Assembly: GCA_946533525.1 (NCBI GenBank)
Contig: CAMNBW010000030.1
Location: 1 to 10,080, forward strand
From: an uncultured Lachnospiraceae bacterium
GTDB taxonomy: Bacteria > Bacillota > Clostridia > Lachnospirales > Lachnospiraceae
DNA: 10,080 bases
Direction: 5' to 3'
The notes beneath the pieces are model-generated. The model made no database searches and was not told the DNA's origin. It saw only the letters and a list, made by a program, of their open reading frames with translations. Made by a program: the position numbers and the translations under genes. Positions 4,376 to 10,080 of the stretch are shown one piece after another (positions within the stretch are counted from its first letter, which is position 1; each line of letters starts with the position of its first letter).

Positions 4376-7033
4376 ATGAGTAAAAGTGACAAGCTTGTGA
4401 TCGGGATACTGGCCCATGTGGATGCGGGAAAAACAACCCTTTCCGAAGCTTTTTTATACAAAAACAACGTCATAAGGAATGCCGGGCGTGTGGATAAGGG
4501 CAATACCTATATGGATTCCGATGAAATGGAGAGGCGCCGCGGTATAACTATTTTTTCAAATGAGGCGCGTTTTACCCGAAAGATCGGCGATTCGGAAAGA
4601 ACATATATCCTGCTGGATACCCCGGGACACACCGATTTCTCACCGGAGATGGAGCGCACCCTCAATGTTTTGGATTACGCAATTCTCGTTATAAGCGCTC
4701 CCGACGGGGTCACGGGACAGGTGCGCATGCTGTGGAAGCTGATAAAACACTATAAGATCCCCGCCTTTATTTTCGTCAACAAGATGGATCAGGACGGGAC
4801 AGATGCCGCCTCGAGTCTTGAGCACCTTAAACATGAGCTGGGCTCGGAGTGCATAAACTTTTCGGACGACGTCTTTTCGGATAAGCTCCAGGAAGAGCTT
4901 GCGGTATGCGACGACACGCTTTTAGCCTCCTATCTCGAAGGCTCCCGGGTAAGCGAGGATAATATCAGGAAGCTTATATCCGAGGGCAGGGCCTTTCCCG
5001 TATACTTCGGTTCGGCGCTTAAAATGGAGGGAGTTGACGAATTGCTGGAGGGTCTTGACAGGTGGACTCTGGAAAAACAATACGGAGCTGATTTTGGCTG
5101 CCGGGTATACAAAATTACCCATGATAACAGCTCCCTCCGGCTGACCTGGATAAAGCTCACGGGGGGCAGCCTTAAGGCAAAGTCCGTTATCGAAGAACTG
5201 ACGGATGAAAACGGGAAACCCGAAAAGGCTGACCAGCTTAGGATTTATTATGGCGACAAATTCACCTCTGTCCCGGAAATATTCCCGGGAGACATTGCTG
5301 CGATAACCGGGCTTACTGCCACCTATGCAGGACAGGGTCTCGGTTTTGAAAACAGCAGGGAGGAAAGCCTTTTGCAGCCTATAATGACGGCCCGGCTCAT
5401 CCTTCCTGAAAAGGAAGACCCCTTCAGGGCATACCGGTCCCTGCTCACTCTTTCGGAGGAGGAGCCGTCTCTTAATATTTTATATGATGAGGAATCCAGG
5501 GAGCTCACCGCGCAGGTTATGGGCGTGGTTCAAAAGGAGATACTTCAGGAGCTGATATTTAAGCGCTTTAACCTTAAGGTTGGCTTTGGAGCAACCAGGA
5601 TAATTTATAAGGAAACCATAGCAAACACGGTTGAAGGAGTCGGACATTTCGAGCCCCTGAGGCATTACGCCGAGGTTCATCTCCTTTTGGAGCCGACGGA
5701 GCGCGGAAGCGGTCTCACCTTTGCTTCCGACTGTTCCACGGATATTCTTGCCTTAAACTGGCAGCGGCTGGTTCTTACCCACCTCGAGGAGCGCCGCCAC
5801 AGAGGAGTTCTGACCGGTTCGGAAATTACGGATATGAAAATTTCCATTATTGCCGGTCGTGCTCACGAAAAGCACACCGAGGGCGGCGATTTCAGACAGG
5901 CTACCTACCGCGCTGTAAGGCAGGGGCTTATGATGGCGGAGAGCATTTTGCTGGAGCCCTATCTGGATTTCAGCCTGGATATTCCTTCCGAGAACCTCGG
6001 AAGAGTGTTAAATGACCTGGACAGAATGGGGGCGGATTTTCTTCCCCCCGACATTGACGGCGATACAGCCTTTATCAACGGCTCTGCTCCCGCTGCCTCG
6101 CTGAGCGACTACCCCGAAAAGCTCTCGGAGCTCTCCAAGGGACAGGGGCATATTACCTGCAGTCTTAAAGGCTATGAGCGCTGCCACAACCCGGAGGAAG
6201 TGATCGCATCGTTTAATTACGACCCGGAGCTGGATATGCGAAATCCCTCGTCCTCGGTATTTTGTTCCCACGGCTCGGGAACGATCATTCCCTGGTATGA
6301 GGTACGCGACTATATGCAGGTCGAAAGCCCCTGGAAGCCTTCCGAAAAGGAAGAGGCCGCTCCCATGGTAAAGCGCCCTGCGCCGCGCAGCATGAATGTC
6401 AGCGAAGAGGAGCTCATTGCGATTTTTGAGCGTACCTACGGTCCGATCAAAGATCGTTCCCAAAATAATACGGCCAAAAAAACATATAGTTACAGCCCTC
6501 CGGCGAAAAAGCCTCACAAAGGAAAGCCGCGGCCGGATAAGGAATACCTGCTGGTAGACGGATATAATATAATCTACTCCTGGGAGGATCTAAAGAAGCT
6601 CTCGGAAGACGACATTAAAGCGGGCAGGGACAAGCTGATGGACATCCTTTCCAATTATGCCGGAATATCCAAAGAGCGGATAATTCTTGTCTTTGACGCC
6701 TATAAGGTTCCCGGAGGAACGGAGCGTATTTACAAATACCACAATATCGATGTGGTCTTTACCGCGGAGGCCCAGACCGCCGACCTTTACATAGAGCGGA
6801 CGGCCCATGAGCTGCAGAAAAACTACGGGGTGACCGTTGCCACCTCCGATGCTGTGGAGCAGGTAATAATCTACGGCTCCGGTGCCCTTCGTCTCTCTGC
6901 CAGGGATCTTTTGGAACGTGTCATCAATACTGAGCGGGAGATACAAAGCGAATATCTGGAAACGCAGCGTTCAGACAGGAATTATATGGGGGAGGTCATC
7001 CCTCAGGACATTTGGGACAAGCTTGAAGAATAG
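4376..7033 (+). CDS. EF-G/TetM-class ribosome-binding GTPase fused to a YacP/Rae1-type NYN endoribonuclease domain
   Basis: This 885-residue protein joins two translation-related modules. Residues 1 to about 650 form a translational GTPase of the TetM-like ribosomal protection type. The G motifs are complete: AHVDAGKT (13-20), RGIT (55-58), DTPGH (81-85), NKMD (135-138) and GSAL (212-215). Domain IV to V landmarks (GGDFRQATYRAVRQG, LLEPYLDF, CSLKGY) follow. A charged, proline/lysine-rich linker (about 655-720) contains IFERTYGPIKDR. Residues 723 to about 850 are a YacP-like NYN domain: LLVDGYN (Asp728), FDA (Asp774), TADLYIE (Asp803), VATSD (Asp825) and GALRLSARDLL. These match B. subtilis Rae1/YacP, an A-site mRNA endonuclease. 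AGGA eight bases upstream supports ATG 4376. The domain IV loop reads KHTEGGDFR (499-507), not the YSPVST-type sequence of Tet(M), so tetracycline resistance is not supported. I infer a role in ribosome surveillance or rescue. Confidence 0.93.
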   Translation: MSKSDKLVIGILAHVDAGKTTLSEAFLYKNNVIRNAGRVDKGNTYMDSDEMERRRGITIFSNEARFTRKIGDSERTYILLDTPGHTDFSPEMERTLNVLDYAILVISAPDGVTGQVRMLWKLIKHYKIPAFIFVNKMDQDGTDAASSLEHLKHELGSECINFSDDVFSDKLQEELAVCDDTLLASYLEGSRVSEDNIRKLISEGRAFPVYFGSALKMEGVDELLEGLDRWTLEKQYGADFGCRVYKITHDNSSLRLTWIKLTGGSLKAKSVIEELTDENGKPEKADQLRIYYGDKFTSVPEIFPGDIAAITGLTATYAGQGLGFENSREESLLQPIMTARLILPEKEDPFRAYRSLLTLSEEEPSLNILYDEESRELTAQVMGVVQKEILQELIFKRFNLKVGFGATRIIYKETIANTVEGVGHFEPLRHYAEVHLLLEPTERGSGLTFASDCSTDILALNWQRLVLTHLEERRHRGVLTGSEITDMKISIIAGRAHEKHTEGGDFRQATYRAVRQGLMMAESILLEPYLDFSLDIPSENLGRVLNDLDRMGADFLPPDIDGDTAFINGSAPAASLSDYPEKLSELSKGQGHITCSLKGYERCHNPEEVIASFNYDPELDMRNPSSSVFCSHGSGTIIPWYEVRDYMQVESPWKPSEKEEAAPMVKRPAPRSMNVSEEELIAIFERTYGPIKDRSQNNTAKKTYSYSPPAKKPHKGKPRPDKEYLLVDGYNIIYSWEDLKKLSEDDIKAGRDKLMDILSNYAGISKERIILVFDAYKVPGGTERIYKYHNIDVVFTAEAQTADLYIERTAHELQKNYGVTVATSDAVEQVIIYGSGALRLSARDLLERVINTEREIQSEYLETQRSDRNYMGEVIPQDIWDKLEE

Positions 7034-7056
7034 AGGCTAATATCCAGACTTATTTA

Positions 7057-7085
7057 TTGTCATCATTTTAAAAACACATTATAAT
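7057..7085 (+). promoter_or_regulatory. Strong sigma-A promoter for the activase gene
   Basis: TTGTCA (7057-7062, 5 of 6) and TATAAT (7080-7085, 6 of 6) are separated by exactly 17 bases. Transcription should start near 7092, giving an 80-base leader before the TTG start. This is the best promoter in the window and shows that the activase gene need not be read through from the GTPase gene. Confidence 0.7.
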
Positions 7086-7100
7086 ATGTAAGCGTTTGAT
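7086..7100 (+). promoter_or_regulatory. cre-like site (CcpA catabolite control) at the activase promoter
   Basis: ATGTAAGCGTTTGAT fits the catabolite-responsive element consensus WTGNAANCGNWNNCW at every defined position except the C near the end, which is A. It begins right after the -10 element and spans the expected start of transcription, the usual position for repression by CcpA. Repression on preferred sugars would fit a gene for anaerobic amino-acid or acid metabolism. No known regulator gene is in the window. Confidence 0.45.
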
Positions 7101-7129
7101 AACTATTCTGAAGAAATACGACATTTGAT

Positions 7130-7154
7130 CTGTCCGGCTCATTCAGCCGGATGG
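7130..7154 (+). promoter_or_regulatory. Hairpin in the activase mRNA leader
   Basis: CCGGCT (7134-7139) and AGCCGG (7145-7150) form a perfect stem around CATTC. It is extended by T-A, two wobble pairs and C-G to ten pairs (7130-7154). There is no following T-tract, so it is not a normal terminator. It ends 6 bases before the Shine-Dalgarno GAGGAG (7161-7166) and does not cover it; it may stabilise the message or be a leftover end of the previous transcript. Confidence 0.4.
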
Positions 7155-7171
7155 AGTGAAGAGGAGAAATT

Positions 7172-10080
7172 TTGAAAAATTATCTGAAGATCGGGATCGA
7201 TGTGGGTTCAACCACGACAAAGATTGCCGTGTTAAAGGGCAATGAACTTATTTTTTGCAAATATATAAGGCATTTTGCAAGACAGCGCGAGAGTATATTG
7301 GAGCTTCTGAAAAATGCGGCGGACCAGCTCGGTGAAAATACCGAGGTCTCCATCTGCCTGACGGGTTCGGGCGCAAGAACCCTGGCGGAGCGGCTTGACC
7401 TGCCTTTCACACAGGAAGTGGTTGCCAATTCCATGGCATTAAGGCATTTTTACGGAAAAATAGGCACGGCCATAGAGCTCGGCGGTCAGGATGCAAAAAT
7501 TATCTTTTTCAGGGATAACGATGAGGGCAAGCCTGAAGTTTTCGATATGCGTATGAACGGAAGCTGTGCCGGGGGTACGGGAGCTTTTATCGACGAGGTT
7601 GCAACTGTCCTCGATATAGAAGTTACCGAAATGAATTCCCTGTCCGAAAAAGGAAGCGGCTTATACGATATTTCCGGGCGGTGCGGGGTCTTTGCCAAAA
7701 CCGATATACAGGCCCTTCTAAATCAGGGCGTGAGCAAGGCCGATATTGCCCTTTCAGGGTATCATGCAATAGCCAAGCAGACTATTGGCGGTCTTTCCCA
7801 GGGGCTTAAGATCTGTCCCCCGGTTGCCTTCGAGGGCGGCCCCTTTACCTTCCATCCCATGCTCAGGGAAGTTTTTAAGGAGAGGCTGGGGCTTTCTGAC
7901 GAGGATGTGCTCATCCCCGAGAGGCCTGAGATGATGGTCTCTTACGGTGCGGCGCTGAGCATTGAGGAGATACATACCGAAAGTACGCCCTTCTCAGTTA
8001 AATCACTTATTGATCTTTTCAGCGGGCTCACCGATGAGGAAGCTGAAAACGAAAAGGGACTTGTGTTCTTTAAGAACAGCGCGGAAAGGAAAAGCTTTGC
8101 TTCCAGACATGCTCTAAATGAGGCAAAGAGCTACATCCCTAAAAAGGGAGAAAAGGTCAATGCCTACCTTGGAATTGACGCGGGCAGCACGACCACAAAG
8201 CTGGTCCTTTTAAACGAAAAGGAAGAGATCATCGATTCCTTCTATGCCTCCAATGAGGGCAGTCCCATAAAGGTTGCCCAGAGGGCCCTGCTCGAAATTT
8301 TTGAAAAATATAAAAAAGCCAAGGCCACACTCAACATCATTGCCGCGTCCTCTACGGGCTACGGGGAGTTTCTGCTCTCAAAAGCCTTTAAGACCGAAAC
8401 GCATGTAGTTGAAACGGTGGCTCACGCCCTGGCTGCGTCCAAATATGTAAAAAATCCCAGCTTTATCCTCGACATCGGCGGACAGGATATGAAAGCAATA
8501 TGGGTGGAAAACGGCATTATTACCAACATCGTCGTTAACGAGGCCTGTTCCGCAGGGTGCGGTTCATTCCTGGAAAATTTCGCAAAAACACTTCATATAG
8601 AAACCGGAGAGATAGCTCAGCGCGCCTTTGACTCGCAAAATCCCGCCAAGCTCGGCAGCCGCTGCACTGTATTTATGAACAGCAGCATAATAACCGAGCA
8701 GCGTAACGGCAAAAATCCCGACGACATCATGGCGGGGCTTTGCCGCTCCATAGTGGAAAATGTATTTACAAAGGTTATCCGTGTTCCCAATATCGAGTCT
8801 CTCGGAAAAAATATCGTTGTTCAGGGCGGCACCTTCAAAAATGACGCAGTGCTCCGGGCGATGGAGCAATATGTCGGAAGGGACGTTATCCGTGCGCCCT
8901 ATCCCGGGCTCATGGGGGCTATCGGTTCGGCGCTGACGGCAAAAGAGTGCGCTGCCAAGAAGGATTTCAAAAAGACCTTTCTTTCTCCCGAAGAGCTGGA
9001 AAGCTTTTCCTACCGAAGAGAAGCCGCGTCTGAATGCCCTTACTGCACAAACCACTGCAAGCGTACCATTCTTACCTTCTCCACCGGGGAAAGCTGGGTA
9101 ACGAATAACCGCTGCGAAAAGGGAGAGGTTACCGGTGACCTTAAGGATAAAAAGACTATTGAGAAAATAAAGGAGCTTGAAAAGCGCAAGGGTAAGACCC
9201 CCAATCTCTTTGAGCTTCGACAGACCCTTCAGTGCAGGGATTATCCCTATGAAAAGCTTCTTCCCGAACAGAATACAGTGATCGGGATCCCCAGAGTTCT
9301 CTCTTTTTGGGAGGGTCTTCCCTTCTGGAATACCTTCTTTAAGTCTCTGGGCTTTGAGGTGAAGCTTTCTCCCGCAAGCACCAGGGAAATATACGAAAGC
9401 GGTATTCACGCCGTGCCTTCCGATACGGAATGCTTCCCGGCAAAGCTTGTCCACGGCCATATCCGCGAGCTGCTAAAGCTTAAGGTAGATCGGATATTTA
9501 TGCCGGAGATCGTTGTAACGCCTCCCGAAAATACCGAAAAAACAAGCTTTTCCCGCTGCGCCCTTGTTAAAGGATACCCTATCGTCATTAATAATTCAGA
9601 CAATCCTGAAGAATTAAAGGACGTTAAATTTGATGCGCCCTATTTTTACTGGTACAGCAGGAAAGACCGTATAAATCAGATCGCAGCCTACATGAAAAAG
9701 ACCTTCGGGATCGATAAAAAAACCTGTAAAAAGGCTATTGCTTTCGGGGAAAATGCCCAGAATATGTTTGATTCCGAGCTTAAGGCAGCTGGAGGAGAGG
9801 TGCTTAAAAGCCTTGAAGGCACTGATGATTTTGCCGTCATCCTTGCCGGAAGACCCTACCACAATGATCCGCTGGTAAATCACGAGCTTCCCGAGCTCTT
9901 TGTAAAACTGGGAGTGCCGGTCCTTACCGCAGACAGTCTTCCGGAGCTTCCCGAGGTCGAGCTCAGACAGTCGAGAATAGATATAGTCAATAACTTCCAC
10001 GCAAGGGTTTTGGGCAGCTCCATTATAGCCGCCCGCCACCCAAATCTGGAGATCACGCAGATAGTAAGCTTTGGATGCGG
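7172..10080 (+). CDS. Large acyl-CoA dehydratase activase-related protein (double BcrAD/BadFG ATPase domains plus DUF2229-type region), cut by window edge
   Basis: This belongs to the 2-hydroxyacyl-CoA dehydratase activator superfamily, whose members use ATP to push an electron at low potential onto an iron-sulfur partner. 969 codons are visible; relatives of this layout are about 1,400 residues. Domain 1 (about 5-300) has GIDVGSTTTK, GGQDAK, SCAGGTGAF with Cys132, and GRCGVFAKTD with Cys171. Domain 2 (about 330-600) repeats this as GIDAGSTTTK, GGQDMK, ACSAGCGSF with Cys459, and SRCTVF with Cys498. Both cysteine pairs are 39 residues apart, matching the cluster ligands of the HgdC activator. 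A CPYCTNHC motif (C622, C625, C629) plus C648 may hold another Fe-S cluster. A DUF2229/dehydratase-like part (IGIPRVLSFWEGLPFW, DTECFPAK, ILAGRPYHNDP) follows. The start is TTG 7172, behind GAGGAG at 5 bases; there is no ATG before the first ATPase motif. Substrate unknown. Confidence 0.92.
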   Translation, partial: MKNYLKIGIDVGSTTTKIAVLKGNELIFCKYIRHFARQRESILELLKNAADQLGENTEVSICLTGSGARTLAERLDLPFTQEVVANSMALRHFYGKIGTAIELGGQDAKIIFFRDNDEGKPEVFDMRMNGSCAGGTGAFIDEVATVLDIEVTEMNSLSEKGSGLYDISGRCGVFAKTDIQALLNQGVSKADIALSGYHAIAKQTIGGLSQGLKICPPVAFEGGPFTFHPMLREVFKERLGLSDEDVLIPERPEMMVSYGAALSIEEIHTESTPFSVKSLIDLFSGLTDEEAENEKGLVFFKNSAERKSFASRHALNEAKSYIPKKGEKVNAYLGIDAGSTTTKLVLLNEKEEIIDSFYASNEGSPIKVAQRALLEIFEKYKKAKATLNIIAASSTGYGEFLLSKAFKTETHVVETVAHALAASKYVKNPSFILDIGGQDMKAIWVENGIITNIVVNEACSAGCGSFLENFAKTLHIETGEIAQRAFDSQNPAKLGSRCTVFMNSSIITEQRNGKNPDDIMAGLCRSIVENVFTKVIRVPNIESLGKNIVVQGGTFKNDAVLRAMEQYVGRDVIRAPYPGLMGAIGSALTAKECAAKKDFKKTFLSPEELESFSYRREAASECPYCTNHCKRTILTFSTGESWVTNNRCEKGEVTGDLKDKKTIEKIKELEKRKGKTPNLFELRQTLQCRDYPYEKLLPEQNTVIGIPRVLSFWEGLPFWNTFFKSLGFEVKLSPASTREIYESGIHAVPSDTECFPAKLVHGHIRELLKLKVDRIFMPEIVVTPPENTEKTSFSRCALVKGYPIVINNSDNPEELKDVKFDAPYFYWYSRKDRINQIAAYMKKTFGIDKKTCKKAIAFGENAQNMFDSELKAAGGEVLKSLEGTDDFAVILAGRPYHNDPLVNHELPELFVKLGVPVLTADSLPELPEVELRQSRIDIVNNFHARVLGSSIIAARHPNLEITQIVSFGC

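Noticed and set aside
4376..6300. Tetracycline resistance gene (tet(M)/tet(W) type)
   Set aside because: The GTPase part is of this class, but the drug-site loop motif is replaced, a nuclease domain is fused at the C-terminus, and no mobile-element context is present.
7130..7154. Intrinsic terminator of the GTPase-NYN gene
   Set aside because: The stem is good but no T-tract follows it, and it lies downstream of the strong activase promoter, in that gene's own leader.
8564..9460. 298-codon open frame on the minus strand inside the activase gene
   Set aside because: It is fully antisense to conserved activase motifs, with no family resemblance or start signals; its length follows from codon bias on the other strand.
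1..10080. Mobile element, phage, CRISPR or toxin-antitoxin module
   Set aside because: I found no transposase, integrase, terminal repeats, regularly spaced repeats or paired small genes; composition and codon use look even across the window by eye.

Overview
The window looks like a chromosomal stretch from an anaerobic low-to-moderate-GC Firmicute, most likely class Clostridia and plausibly Lachnospiraceae. The evidence is the gene set: a sporulation-type/vegetative D-Ala-D-Ala carboxypeptidase, a KapD/ERI-1-like exonuclease, a TetM-like GTPase with a YacP/Rae1 tail, and a giant 2-hydroxyacyl-CoA dehydratase activase-type protein typical of strict anaerobes. Shine-Dalgarno sequences and sigma-A-type promoters fit this too. 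Genus cannot be fixed from the sequence alone. I see no transposase, integrase, CRISPR array, tRNA or rRNA gene.

Layout, left to right. (1) 1-557, minus: trmB, cut by the left edge. (2) 558-678: a divergent control region with a perfect 16-bp palindrome. (3) 679-2181, plus: a secreted, C-terminally membrane-anchored peptidase S11 (penicillin-binding carboxypeptidase). (4) 2129-3142, minus: a DEDDh 3'-5' exonuclease with a cysteine-rich tail; its 3' end overlaps the carboxypeptidase gene by 53 bp, tail to tail. (5) 3272-3955, minus: an unrecognised helical protein. (6) 3956-4375: a 420-bp non-coding region with two sets of mutually exclusive hairpins, one of them a clear terminator. (7) 4376-7033, plus: an EF-G/TetM-class GTPase fused to a YacP/Rae1-type NYN endoribonuclease domain. 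(8) 7034-7171: a very good promoter, a cre-like site and a hairpin. (9) 7172 to the right edge, plus: a large double-activase protein with iron-sulfur cysteine motifs, starting with TTG and cut by the edge after 969 codons.

The genes do not form one operon; nearly every gene has its own apparent promoter. The most interesting item is the GTPase-NYN fusion. A translation factor that docks at the ribosomal A site is joined in one chain to a nuclease domain whose B. subtilis relative cleaves mRNA in the A site. That suggests a single-protein ribosome surveillance or rescue device. It lies behind a structured leader. The second is the double-activase protein, which appears to join two ATP-dependent electron-activator modules to a dehydratase-like segment and whose physiological substrate cannot be read from the sequence.
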